From UBA11524 sp964542315 (GTDB lineage Bacteria; Bacillota; Clostridia; Christensenellales; Aristaeellaceae): DNA of 32,202 nucleotides. The notes beneath the pieces are model-generated. The model searched no databases, was not told the DNA's origin, and saw only the letters and a program-made list of their open reading frames with translations. The DNA lies in NCBI GenBank assembly GCA_964542315.1, contig CAZIUA010000022.1, positions 1-32,202 on the forward strand, written 5' to 3'. Numbering within the stretch: the stretch's first letter is position 1; each line of letters starts with the position of its first letter. A program made the translations under genes and the position numbers. This document shows positions 7,192-15,816 of the stretch, in pieces.

Positions 7192-8342
7192 TGCGCGAGA
7201 TCTTCATCCGCAGCACGGACATGATGGAGATCGCCGTCATGGAGAATGAGCGGCTGGTGGAATACCTGCCGGCTGACCCGGAGGCCTCCTCAGAGGCGGT
7301 CTATCTGGGCCGTGTGGAGCGCATCATGCCCGGCATGAAGGCTGCTTTCATCCAGATCGGCCAGGAAAAATGTGGGTTTCTTCCGCTGGAGGAGCGCAAT
7401 CTGGCGGAACTGCCGAAACTGCAGACCGGCATGAGCGTGCTCGTCCAGGTGCGCAAGGAGGCGCAGGGCGTCAAGGGCGCCTTCCTCAGCAGGGACATCA
7501 CCCTGTGCGGGGAATTCGTCCTCTATACACCCCTGAGCTGCCGCAGCGGCGTGTCGTCCCGTATTACGGACGAAAAGACCCGCAAGGCACTGAAAAAGAT
7601 GGCGCGCGAGATCACTGAGGGCGAATTCGGTCTTGTGATGCGCACGTCCTGCGAGAACGCTTCGGAGGATGTGATCTGCGCCGAGGTCGATGCGCTCCGC
7701 AAAAAGTGGGATTCGATCTGCAAGGCCGCGCCGACAGCCCATGTGCCGTCGGTCCTGCATGCGCCGCGCACCACGCTGGAACTGGTGCTCGCGGATTATC
7801 ATGCCCGCGGTATCGACCGGATCAGCACCAATGATGCCGCCCTGGTGGAGAAGCTGTGCGCGTTTGCGCCCGTCCGCCTGATGGGGGACGATCTGTTCGA
7901 CATTGCCCGCATTTCCACCCAGGTGAAAAAGGCGCTGGAACGCCGCGTCTGGCTGGAAAGCGGCGGCAACCTCGTTTTCGACTCATGTGAAGCGATGACC
8001 GTGGTGGACGTGAATACCGCGAAATTCGTTGGCACGCGGAAGCTGTCCGAAACGGTGCTGCAGACCAACCTGGAGGCCTGCGAGGAGATCGTGCGCCAGG
8101 TTCGTCTGCGCAATCTCAGTGGCATCATCATCATCGACATGATCGATATGGATACCGCGGCGGATCGTCAGGCAGTGCTGTCGGCGCTGGAAAAGGCTTT
8201 CGCGCTCGACCGCGTCAAGACGGTCGTGCATGGCTTCACATCCCTCGGCCTGGTGGAGATGACGCGCAGGCGTACCCGTCCGCCGCTGCGGGAAAGCATG
8301 AAAAACCGATCCCGGATTCAGGAGGAAGACCCAGATGACTGA
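7191..8342 (+). CDS. rng: Ribonuclease G/E, short form without zinc-link
   Basis: RNase G/E is an endoribonuclease that processes rRNA and mRNA from 5'-monophosphate ends. The 383-residue protein has the split S1 domain near residues 37-95 (YLGRVERIMPGMKAAFIQIG ... GFLPL) and the DNase-I-like catalytic core. The metal-binding aspartates are visible in VVDVNTAKFVG (D273) and IIIIDMIDM (D316), 43 residues apart, the same distance as D303 and D346 of E. coli RNase E. It ends soon after MTRRRTRPPLRESM and has no CPxCxG zinc-link, which in E. coli holds the tetramer together, nor the small domain beyond it. ATG 7191 overlaps the previous stop as TGATG and has GGAG 8 bases before. It ends 8 bases inside miaB. 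Confidence 0.92.
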   Translation: MREIFIRSTDMMEIAVMENERLVEYLPADPEASSEAVYLGRVERIMPGMKAAFIQIGQEKCGFLPLEERNLAELPKLQTGMSVLVQVRKEAQGVKGAFLSRDITLCGEFVLYTPLSCRSGVSSRITDEKTRKALKKMAREITEGEFGLVMRTSCENASEDVICAEVDALRKKWDSICKAAPTAHVPSVLHAPRTTLELVLADYHARGIDRISTNDAALVEKLCAFAPVRLMGDDLFDIARISTQVKKALERRVWLESGGNLVFDSCEAMTVVDVNTAKFVGTRKLSETVLQTNLEACEEIVRQVRLRNLSGIIIIDMIDMDTAADRQAVLSALEKAFALDRVKTVVHGFTSLGLVEMTRRRTRPPLRESMKNRSRIQEEDPDD

Positions 8343-9762
8343 ACGCAAGCCCATCCATATTTCCCCGGAGGAGCTGGCCCAGCAGCGCCAATATGCTGCG
8401 ATGGTCAGCGCCATGGCGGATCGTCCCGCATCGTACCATGTGGTGACCTACGGCTGCCAGATGAACGCCCATGATTCCGAAAAGCTGGCCGGCATGCTGC
8501 GCGATATGGGCATGACGGAGGCGGCGAACCGCACCGAGGCTGACTTCGTGATCTTCAACACCTGCTGCGTCCGGGACAATGCGGAGCGCCGCGTCCTTGG
8601 CAATGTCACCTGGCTGAAGGAGTGCCGCAAGAAGAATCCGAAGCTGATCATCGCCGTGTGCGGATGCATGATCCAGCAGCCCGGCATGGCGGAAAAGATC
8701 CTCAAGCAGTATAAGTTCGTTGACCTTGCCTTCGGCACGTCCAACCTGCACAAGCTGCCGGAGCTGCTTTATCAGACCCTGCGCAGCGAGCAGCCCGTCG
8801 TCGTCGTCGAGGACAAGGATGCCATCGCCGAGGATCTGCCCATCAAGCGTCTGCGCAAGGATGCGGCGTATATCACCATCATGTATGGCTGCAACAACTT
8901 CTGCAGCTACTGCATCGTGCCGTATGTCCGCGGGCGCGAGCGTTCCCGCGAAATGTCCGCGATCCTGAAGGAGGCCGCCGAGCTGAAGGCTTCCGGCGTG
9001 AAGGAGATCATGCTCCTGGGCCAGAACGTCAACAGCTACGGCAAGGGGCTGGAAGGCGATGTGACCTTCGCCAAGCTCCTGCGCGCGCTGGATGACATCG
9101 GCATTGAGCGCATCCGCTTCATGACCAGCCACCCCAAGGATCTCTCGGACGAGCTGATCGACGTGATGGGTTCGTCCAAGCACATCCTGCCGCAGTTCCA
9201 TTTGCCGGTCCAGCATGGCAATGATGAGATCCTCCGCCGCATGAACCGCCACTACACCCGGGAACAATACCTTGACCGGGTGCGTAAGCTGCGCCAGGCA
9301 GTGCCGTCCATCGGCCTGACGACGGATATCATCGTCGGCTTCCCCGGTGAAACGGAGGAGCAATTCCAGGATACGCTGTCCATCGTCCGCGAGGTGGGCT
9401 ATGACAGCGCGTTCACCTTCATTTATTCCCCCCGTACCGGCACGGTCGCGGCAGGCCTGCCCGATCAGGTGCCGGAAGATGTGGCCACCGACCGCATCCA
9501 GCGCCTGATCGCTGTGCAGGAGGAATGCCAGCGCAAGGCGATGGCGCGCTTTGTGGGCATGGAGGAGGAAGTGCTGGTGGAGGGCCTGAGCCGCCGCAGC
9601 AACAAGGCCGTGTCCGGCCATGGCCGCCACGGCGTATCCATCACCTTCCCGGGCAGTGAGGCTGACATCGGCCAGATCGTGCCGGTGCGCGTCACGGCCA
9701 TGAAGAACAACACCCTTGTGGCGGAACGAATTGATCATCAGGAGGGAAATGACCATGCGTGA
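8335..9762 (+). CDS. miaB: tRNA-2-methylthio-N6-dimethylallyladenosine synthase MiaB
   Basis: MiaB is a radical SAM methylthiotransferase that turns i6A37 of tRNA into ms2i6A37; its substrate is made by MiaA encoded in the same operon. The 475-residue protein contains the UPF0004 domain with auxiliary-cluster cysteines (C41 in YGCQMN, C77 in FNTCCVRDN, C111 in GCM), the radical SAM motif C186-NNF-C190-SY-C193, and a C-terminal TRAM RNA-binding domain (about 405-470). EGLSRRSNKAVSGHGRHG is a typical TRAM segment, and 'TYGCQMN' distinguishes MiaB from RimO and MtaB. ATG 8335 lies 8 bases before the end of rng and is preceded by AGGAGGA. Confidence 0.97.
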   Translation: MTERKPIHISPEELAQQRQYAAMVSAMADRPASYHVVTYGCQMNAHDSEKLAGMLRDMGMTEAANRTEADFVIFNTCCVRDNAERRVLGNVTWLKECRKKNPKLIIAVCGCMIQQPGMAEKILKQYKFVDLAFGTSNLHKLPELLYQTLRSEQPVVVVEDKDAIAEDLPIKRLRKDAAYITIMYGCNNFCSYCIVPYVRGRERSREMSAILKEAAELKASGVKEIMLLGQNVNSYGKGLEGDVTFAKLLRALDDIGIERIRFMTSHPKDLSDELIDVMGSSKHILPQFHLPVQHGNDEILRRMNRHYTREQYLDRVRKLRQAVPSIGLTTDIIVGFPGETEEQFQDTLSIVREVGYDSAFTFIYSPRTGTVAAGLPDQVPEDVATDRIQRLIAVQEECQRKAMARFVGMEEEVLVEGLSRRSNKAVSGHGRHGVSITFPGSEADIGQIVPVRVTAMKNNTLVAERIDHQEGNDHA

Positions 9763-10156
9763 TGTGATGACGAAGGCTCAGGCGCTTGCCGAGGCCATCC
9801 TGCAGAGCGAGATCTACCAGCGGATGCACCAGCTGGAGGAACAGGTGACGAAGGACGACGCAGCCACTGCGACCGTCTCCGCCTATATGGAGAAGCGCAA
9901 CAACGTGGAGATGCTCCTGCGCGCGCCTGATTTTGACGCTGAGAAGGTCGCCGCGGCAGGCGAAGAGCTGCAGGCGGCGGAAAATGCCATGAATGAATGC
10001 ACCATCGTGAAGGATATGCGCGAGGCGCAGCAGTCCTTCCAGGAAATGATGGACAATGTGAACCGCATCCTCCGCCTGGTCATCACCGGCGAGGTGGAAG
10101 ACGGCAATGGCGGCTGCACGGGCAACTGTGCTTCCTGCGGCGGCTGCGGACAGTAA
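9755..10156 (+). CDS. ymcA: YlbF/YmcA-family protein (RicA-like), Cys-rich tail
   Basis: The 133-residue helical protein belongs to the Com_YlbF family. In B. subtilis, YmcA (RicA) works with YlbF and YaaT as a complex that guides RNase Y in mRNA maturation and affects biofilm, competence and sporulation. Position between miaB and mutS is the same as ymcA of B. subtilis, which decides for YmcA over YlbF. The body (SEIYQRMHQLEEQVTKDD ... FQEMMDNVNRIL) is the family's helical hairpin. The C-terminus has four cysteines in 11 residues (C121, C125, C128, C131), consistent with the iron-sulfur cluster reported for the Ric complex. ATG 9755 is 8 bases after AGGAGGG; the ATG at 9749 is too close to it. 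It overlaps miaB by 8 bases. Confidence 0.85.
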   Translation: MRDVMTKAQALAEAILQSEIYQRMHQLEEQVTKDDAATATVSAYMEKRNNVEMLLRAPDFDAEKVAAAGEELQAAENAMNECTIVKDMREAQQSFQEMMDNVNRILRLVITGEVEDGNGGCTGNCASCGGCGQ

Positions 10157-10191
10157 GTCTGCGCAAGACGAATGAAACGGTAGGGAACAGC

Positions 10192-12798
10192 ATGACTGGT
10201 TTGACCCCGATGATGCAGCAGTATCTTCAGCTGAAGTCTGAAAATAAGGACTGCCTACTCTTTTTCCGCCTGGGTGACTTTTACGAGATGTTCTTCGACG
10301 ATGCGAAAACCGCCTCGCGTGAGCTCGAACTGACCCTCACCGGGCGCGACTGCGGCCTGGAGGAGCGCGCACCCATGTGCGGCGTTCCCTATCATGCCGT
10401 GGACAGCTATGTCGAGAAGCTGATCGCCAAGGGGTACAAGGTCGCCATCTGTGAGCAGATGGAGGATCCCTCGCTGGCCAAGGGGCTGGTGAAGCGCGGC
10501 ATCACGCGCATCATCACCCCCGGCACGGTGATCGAGAGCAATATCCTGGATGAGCGCGCGAACAACTTCCTCCTGTCGGTGCATTTTTCCTCCGATAGGG
10601 CCGGTCTGGCGTTCGCGGATGTTTCCACGGGCGAATTCTACGTCCATGAGATCACCGCCCCGGCGGAGACCCTCGCGGATGAACTGGCGTGCATCACCCC
10701 GATGGAGATCATCGTCAGCGATCTGGTGCGCTTCCGCGAATGCGTGCGTCGCGATGACCTGACCGTCTCGGAGCAGCCTGCGGCATGGTATCAGCCGGCG
10801 AACGCCACGGAGGCGCTCTGCAGGCATTTCCAGCTCAATGACCTTTCGCCCCTGGGTCTTGCGGAGGAATACAAGGTCGGGGCCTGCGCGGCGGGCGCGC
10901 TGATGCGCTACCTGTCCGAAACGCAGAAGAATTCGCTGGAGCACATCACCGAGTTGCGCATCTATCAGGGCGATGAGACCATGCTCCTGGACCGGAACAC
11001 GCGCCGCAATCTGGAATTGACTGAATCCATCCGCGGCCGCAACCGCAAGGGGAGCCTGCTGTCCCTGCTGGACAAAACGTCCACCGCCATGGGCGGACGC
11101 CTCCTGCGCTCCTGGATCGAGCAGCCCCTGATCCGCAAGGATAAGATCGAGCGCCGCCTGGACGCGGTGGAGGAATTCGCCGATCAGCATGTGCTGACCA
11201 TGACCCTGCTGGAGGAGCTCCAGGGCGTGTATGATGTGGAGCGCCTGCTTTCGAAGGTCGCGTATAAATCCATCAACGCCCGTGACTGCCTGGCGCTTTG
11301 CGCGTCCATGCAGCGCGTGCCGGGCATCCGCCAGCTGCTGGAAAACTGCCAGAGCGATGCGGTGCGCGAGATCGCCGATGGGCTGGATCCGCTGGAGGAG
11401 CTGACGGATCTGCTCCGCCGCGCGATCCACCCCGATGCCCCTGCGCTCATCACCGAGGGCGGCATCATCAATGATGGCTACAGCGCCATGCTGGATGAAT
11501 ACCGTACTGCATCCACCAACGGCAAGCAGTGGATCCTCGAGCTGGAGCAGCGCGAGCGTGAGGAGACGGGCATCCGTAACCTCCGCGTGCAGTATAACAA
11601 GGTTTTCGGCTATTACATCGAGGTCACCAAGTCCTATTACGACATGGTGCCCATGCGATACGTCCGCAAGCAGACGCTGGCGAACTGCGAGCGCTTTATG
11701 ACCCCCGAATTGAAGGAGATCGAGCAGAAGATCGTCGGCGCGCAGGAGCAGTCCGTTCGGCTGGAGCTGCAGCTGTTTACCGAGATCCGCGAGCAGATCG
11801 CGGCCCAGATCAGCCGCATCCAGCGCACGGCCATGGCGCTCAAGACGCTGGACGCGCTTCTGTCCCTGGCGCGCGTGGCGGTGAACAACCACTACGTCCG
11901 CCCCACCATGACCGAGGACGGTACGCTTTCCATTGTGGAAGGGCGGCATCCTGTGGTCGAACAGTCCATGCTGGAAGGCGGCTTCATCCCCAATGATACG
12001 GAGATGAACACCGAGGACAAGCGCATGTGCATCATCACCGGCCCGAACATGGCTGGTAAGTCCACCTATATGCGTCAGGTGGCGCTGATCACGCTGATGG
12101 CGCACATCGGCTCGTTCGTCCCTGCACGGGAGGCCACCATCCCCATCGTGGACCGCATCTTCACCCGTGTCGGCGCGTCGGATGATCTGGCCAGCGGACA
12201 GTCCACCTTCATGGTGGAAATGAGCGAAACGGCGTACATCCTGCGCAATGCCACGCCGCGCTCGCTGGTCATCCTGGATGAGATCGGCCGCGGTACCTCC
12301 ACCTTCGATGGTCTGGCCATCGCCTGGGCGGTGGTGGAATACCTGACTGACAAGGAAAAATGCGGCGCGAAGACCCTTTTCGCCACCCATTATCATGAGC
12401 TTTCCGAACTGGAAGGCCGTGTGGAGGGCGTCGAGAATTACTGCATTTCCGTCCGCGAACACGGCGAGGATGTGATCTTCCTGCGCAAGATCGTCCGCGG
12501 CGGTGCGGATAAGTCCTTCGGTATCCATGTCGCCCGTCTGGCCGGTATCCCGCATCCGGTGCTGGTGCGTGCACATGAGATCCAGGCGCGCCTGGAGGTC
12601 AGCAACATCAACCAGAAGGGCATCGGCCAGAACATCCTTGAGGACGGCCCCGTCCGCGAAAATGAACAGGTCAACCTCTTCGATTTCGCCAAGACGGAGA
12701 TCATCAACGAGCTCCAGTCCATTGATGTCATGGCGCTGACGCCCATGGATGCCATCAACAAGCTCTTTCTGCTGAGGGAAAAGGCAAGGAAACTGTAA
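10192..12798 (+). CDS. mutS: DNA mismatch repair protein MutS
   Basis: MutS recognises mismatches and small loops and recruits MutL in an ATP-dependent way. The 868-residue length is normal for MutS1. The mismatch-contacting Phe-x-Glu motif appears as GDFYEMF with F30 and E32. Connector, lever (GYYIEVTKSYYDMVP) and clamp domains follow. The ATPase has Walker A GPNMAGKST (617-625), Walker B VILDEIGRGTST and the signature ASDDLASGQSTFMVEM. The C-terminal tail includes QVNLFDFA. ATG 10192 is chosen because MTGLTPMMQQYLQLK is the canonical MutS beginning, and the ribosome site (AGGG, 6 bases before) is modest. It lies 35 bases after ymcA and 58 bases before mutL. Confidence 0.98.
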   Translation: MTGLTPMMQQYLQLKSENKDCLLFFRLGDFYEMFFDDAKTASRELELTLTGRDCGLEERAPMCGVPYHAVDSYVEKLIAKGYKVAICEQMEDPSLAKGLVKRGITRIITPGTVIESNILDERANNFLLSVHFSSDRAGLAFADVSTGEFYVHEITAPAETLADELACITPMEIIVSDLVRFRECVRRDDLTVSEQPAAWYQPANATEALCRHFQLNDLSPLGLAEEYKVGACAAGALMRYLSETQKNSLEHITELRIYQGDETMLLDRNTRRNLELTESIRGRNRKGSLLSLLDKTSTAMGGRLLRSWIEQPLIRKDKIERRLDAVEEFADQHVLTMTLLEELQGVYDVERLLSKVAYKSINARDCLALCASMQRVPGIRQLLENCQSDAVREIADGLDPLEELTDLLRRAIHPDAPALITEGGIINDGYSAMLDEYRTASTNGKQWILELEQREREETGIRNLRVQYNKVFGYYIEVTKSYYDMVPMRYVRKQTLANCERFMTPELKEIEQKIVGAQEQSVRLELQLFTEIREQIAAQISRIQRTAMALKTLDALLSLARVAVNNHYVRPTMTEDGTLSIVEGRHPVVEQSMLEGGFIPNDTEMNTEDKRMCIITGPNMAGKSTYMRQVALITLMAHIGSFVPAREATIPIVDRIFTRVGASDDLASGQSTFMVEMSETAYILRNATPRSLVILDEIGRGTSTFDGLAIAWAVVEYLTDKEKCGAKTLFATHYHELSELEGRVEGVENYCISVREHGEDVIFLRKIVRGGADKSFGIHVARLAGIPHPVLVRAHEIQARLEVSNINQKGIGQNILEDGPVRENEQVNLFDFAKTEIINELQSIDVMALTPMDAINKLFLLREKARKL

Positions 12799-12840
12799 AA
12801 ACCGACTGCGCGTCTGTTTTTACAGTACCCGAGTCGGTTT
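12793..12840 (+). other. Overlapping inverted repeats between mutS and mutL (possible RNA switch)
   Basis: Two perfect 9-base pairings overlap. CTGTAAAAA (12793-12801, containing the mutS stop) matches TTTTTACAG (12817-12825). AAACCGACT (12799-12807) matches AGTCGGTTT (12832-12840). Because they share 12799-12801 and cross each other, they are alternatives or a pseudoknot. The second hairpin has no proper T-run, so it looks like a poor terminator. Confidence 0.5.
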
Positions 12841-12856
12841 ATATACGAGGAACAAA

Positions 12857-14878
12857 ATGACTGATAAGATAAGGCTGCTGTCCGATGAGGTCATCAGCAA
12901 GATCGCTGCGGGCGAAGTGGTGGAACGCCCTTCCGCCGCCATCAAGGAAATGGTGGAAAACAGCCTCGATGCCGGTGCAACGGCCATCACGGTGGAGATC
13001 CGCGACGGCGGCATCAGCTATTTCCGCGTGACGGATAATGGCAGCGGCATCCGCCAGAGCGAGATCCGCATGGCCTTTGAGCGCCACGCCACCAGCAAGA
13101 TCAGCGCCGAAAAGGATCTCTACGCCATCGAGACCCTTGGCTTCCGCGGTGAGGCGCTGGCTTCCATCGCGGCCGTGGCGAAGGTGACCTGCACCACCCG
13201 TACCCGCGCGGATGTCAGCGGTGTGAAGGTGGTCAACTGCGGCGGCAAGATCGAGTCCATCGAGGAGGCCGCATGCCCGGAAGGGACGAGCTTCGTCGTA
13301 CGGGATCTGTTCTACAACACGCCCGTGCGCCTGAAATTCCTGAAAAAGCCCGCCACCGAGGCCGGCTATGTATCCGACCTGATGATGCGTCTGATCCTGT
13401 CCCGGCCGGATGTGTCCTTCCGCTATATCAGCCAGGGCAAAACGCTCTATCACTCCGCCGGGGACGGCAAAATGTCGTCCGCTGTATTCAGTATCTACGG
13501 CAAGGAGCTGCGCACCATGCGCGAGGTGAACGGCCATCAGGCCGGGCTGGTGCTCAAGGGCTTTGTCGGCACGGCTGATAATGGCCGCGCCACGCGCATG
13601 CACGAGAGCTTCTTCATCAACGGGCGCTACATGCGTTCCAACGTGCTCTCCGCCGGTGTGGAGGTGGCCTGCCGCGAGCTGCTGCCGGGCGGACGCTATC
13701 CGGTGTGCGTGCTGCATCTGACCATGCCCTTTGACGCTGTGGATGTCAACGTCCACCCGAACAAGCTGGAGTGCCGCTTCCAGAATGACGCCGCCATCGC
13801 TGAGGCGGTGGAAGCCATCGTCCGCGATGCTTTCCCGGCCAGCAATCCGCTGGATGCGCCGCAGCTGATGCAGCTGACGAATCCCCCTGCCGCCGCGCAG
13901 ACGCCCGTGTCCGTGGTGAAGCAGACCACGGTCAATGCGCCCAAGTCCCCTGCGGAGAAGCCGGCGGCGCCTGCTGTGCCGGTGCGCGTGCAGGGGCCTT
14001 CCGCAGCGGCTGTGCTGGGGGAAAAGCCTGCCGCGCCTGTGAACACGCCTGAAAATACGCCTGCCGCGCCTGCGGCAAAGCCCGTTGCGCAGCCGGAACA
14101 GAGCGTTCCTGCCGCCCCGAAGGCGGACGCATCCGCCATGCAGCGCCTGAAGCCAATCCAGCCCGTCAGCCGCCCTGCGCCCGTGCTCCGTGAGCCTCCT
14201 GCCGCGGTGCAGGCGTTCATGCGCTCCTATCACGAGCCGCCTGCGCCTGCCGTGCCGCAGCGTCCGCAGCGGATGGAGACGCCCTCCCTCCTGGCGGAAC
14301 AGCAGAAGCGGATGACCATCATCGGCACGGCCTTCAACAGCTATATCCTGGTGGAATATGACGATCATCTGCTCCTGATCGACCAGCAGGGCGTGCATGA
14401 GCGCCTGCTTTTCGACCGGATGATGAAGGCGCTGGACACCAGCCAGTGCGCACAGGAACTGCTCATCCCACTCATCGTCCCGGCGACGCGGCGCGAGCAG
14501 CAGCTCCTGGAGGCCAACCGCGAGCTGCTCCAGGGCATCGGCCTGAATGTCGAGTCCTTCGGCGAAACGGAGGTCTCCATCCGTTCCATCCCGATGATCC
14601 TCGGTCAGCCGCAGGCCGGCGAGCTCCTGCGGGAGGTCATCGACCAGCTGGATGGCGAGCGCGGTGTGGTGTCCTTCGAGAAGCGCCGCGCAGGCATCCT
14701 GGCGCTGGCGTGCAAGCGCTCCGTCAAGAGCGGCGAACGCCTGAATGAGCAGGACGTGCGCGAGCTGGTGGTGCGCATGGTCGAAAAGAAGGTCACCCCG
14801 ACCAGTCCGCGCGGCACGCCGCTGATCGTCGCCCTGAGCCATACGGACATCGACCGGCGATTCCGCCGCCCGCAGTGA
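12857..14878 (+). CDS. mutL: DNA mismatch repair protein MutL with degenerate endonuclease motifs
   Basis: MutL couples mismatch recognition to strand removal. The 673-residue protein has the GHKL ATPase (AAGEVVERPSAAIKEMVEN, DAGATAI, DNGSGI, GFRGEAL), the transducer domain to about 330, a Pro/Ala-rich linker (about 343-473) and the C-terminal dimerisation domain. In bacteria without MutH the latter is usually an endonuclease with DQHA(x)2E(x)4E and CPHGRP. Here these read D509-QQG-VH-E515-RLLF-D520 and S650-PRGTP, losing the metal-binding His, Cys and His, whereas the QELLIP and ACK (C619) motifs remain. Nicking activity is therefore doubtful (inference). ATG 12857 follows GAGGAA. The stop is 8 bases before miaA. 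Confidence 0.96.
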   Translation: MTDKIRLLSDEVISKIAAGEVVERPSAAIKEMVENSLDAGATAITVEIRDGGISYFRVTDNGSGIRQSEIRMAFERHATSKISAEKDLYAIETLGFRGEALASIAAVAKVTCTTRTRADVSGVKVVNCGGKIESIEEAACPEGTSFVVRDLFYNTPVRLKFLKKPATEAGYVSDLMMRLILSRPDVSFRYISQGKTLYHSAGDGKMSSAVFSIYGKELRTMREVNGHQAGLVLKGFVGTADNGRATRMHESFFINGRYMRSNVLSAGVEVACRELLPGGRYPVCVLHLTMPFDAVDVNVHPNKLECRFQNDAAIAEAVEAIVRDAFPASNPLDAPQLMQLTNPPAAAQTPVSVVKQTTVNAPKSPAEKPAAPAVPVRVQGPSAAAVLGEKPAAPVNTPENTPAAPAAKPVAQPEQSVPAAPKADASAMQRLKPIQPVSRPAPVLREPPAAVQAFMRSYHEPPAPAVPQRPQRMETPSLLAEQQKRMTIIGTAFNSYILVEYDDHLLLIDQQGVHERLLFDRMMKALDTSQCAQELLIPLIVPATRREQQLLEANRELLQGIGLNVESFGETEVSIRSIPMILGQPQAGELLREVIDQLDGERGVVSFEKRRAGILALACKRSVKSGERLNEQDVRELVVRMVEKKVTPTSPRGTPLIVALSHTDIDRRFRRPQ

Positions 14879-14886
14879 GGTGCATG

Positions 14887-15816
14887 ATGGACGAGAAGAT
14901 GTGCTGGGTGCTGACCGGCCCCACCGCCAGCGGCAAAACGGCTTTGTCGATCCGCCTGGCCAAGGAGTTCGGCTGCGAGATCGTCTGCATGGATTCCATG
15001 CAGATCTACCGCGGGATGAATGTCGGCACCGCCAAGCCCACGCAGGAGGAAATGGACGGCATCCCGCACCACATGCTGGATGTCGCTGACCCGGATGAAG
15101 CCTTCTCCGTGGCGCGGTATCAGGAAATGGCCGAGGAATGCATCGCTGATATACATGCGCGCGGAAAGCGTGCGCTCCTGGTCGGCGGAACGGGCCTGTA
15201 TCTGCGTGCGCTGCGCCAGCCCATGGCGATGGGGGATGCCTCGGCGGATGAAAGCATCCGTGCGGAGCTGGAAGCCCTCGCCGCGCAGGAAGGCGGCAAG
15301 CAGCGCCTGCATGACATGCTGGCGGAGGTCGATCCGGATACCGCCGCGCGCCTGCACCTGAATGACGTCCGCCGTGCGGTGCGTGCGCTGGAGGTCTACC
15401 GGCTGACGGGCATCCCGTTTTCCAAACAGCCCCAGGTGGAAGGGGAGAGCCGATTCCGCTACCGTGTGGCGTCACTGACGATGGATCGCGCACTGCTTTA
15501 TGCGCGCATCGAAAAGCGCGTTGACATCATGGTCGGGCAGGGGCTGGTCGAGGAGGTCCGCGGCCTGCTGGATGGCGGCGTTCCGGCGGATTGCCAGGCG
15601 ATGAAAGCCATCGGCTATAAGGAGATCGTGCCCTTCCTGAGCGGCGAAGCATCCTGGGAGGACACGGATGCATTGCTCAAACTCAACACGCGCCATTATG
15701 CCAAACGTCAGCTGACGTGGATGCGCCGCGAGGAGGACGTCCTCTGGGTGGATGCCCTTGCGGCGGATGCATATGAGCGCTTGAAAACATGGCATACACA
15801 AGGAGAATCACAATGA
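14887..15816 (+). CDS. miaA: tRNA dimethylallyltransferase MiaA
   Basis: MiaA transfers a dimethylallyl group from DMAPP to A37 of tRNAs reading UNN codons, making the i6A substrate of MiaB. The 309-residue protein has the P-loop GPTASGKT (11-18), the substrate loop CMDSMQIYRGMNVGTAKPT, GIPHHMLDV and the GGTGLYLRAL motif, all diagnostic. ATG 14887 has GAGG 5 bases upstream and gives a normal MiaA N-terminus; ATG 14884 and a GTG at 14875 overlapping the mutL stop are alternatives. The stop overlaps the next gene as ATGA. Confidence 0.97.
   Translation: MDEKMCWVLTGPTASGKTALSIRLAKEFGCEIVCMDSMQIYRGMNVGTAKPTQEEMDGIPHHMLDVADPDEAFSVARYQEMAEECIADIHARGKRALLVGGTGLYLRALRQPMAMGDASADESIRAELEALAAQEGGKQRLHDMLAEVDPDTAARLHLNDVRRAVRALEVYRLTGIPFSKQPQVEGESRFRYRVASLTMDRALLYARIEKRVDIMVGQGLVEEVRGLLDGGVPADCQAMKAIGYKEIVPFLSGEASWEDTDALLKLNTRHYAKRQLTWMRREEDVLWVDALAADAYERLKTWHTQGESQ

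Noticed and set aside
9997..10191. 65-codon upstream extension of mutS overlapping ymcA
   Set aside because: MTGLTPMMQQY is the normal MutS N-terminus and the extension is an off-frame reading of ymcA.
10255..12576. 773-codon antisense frame opposite mutS
   Set aside because: The mutS protein has every family motif; the antisense product is a compositionally biased shadow without recognisable domain.
12799..12840. Rho-independent terminator between mutS and mutL
   Set aside because: The stem is AT-edged with a 24-base loop and only a three-T run followed by ATATA; it is better described as a possible regulatory structure.
12839..15493. 884-codon antisense frame opposite mutL and miaA
   Set aside because: It spans two well-supported genes and includes Arg/His/Gly repeats typical of shadow translations in high-GC DNA.
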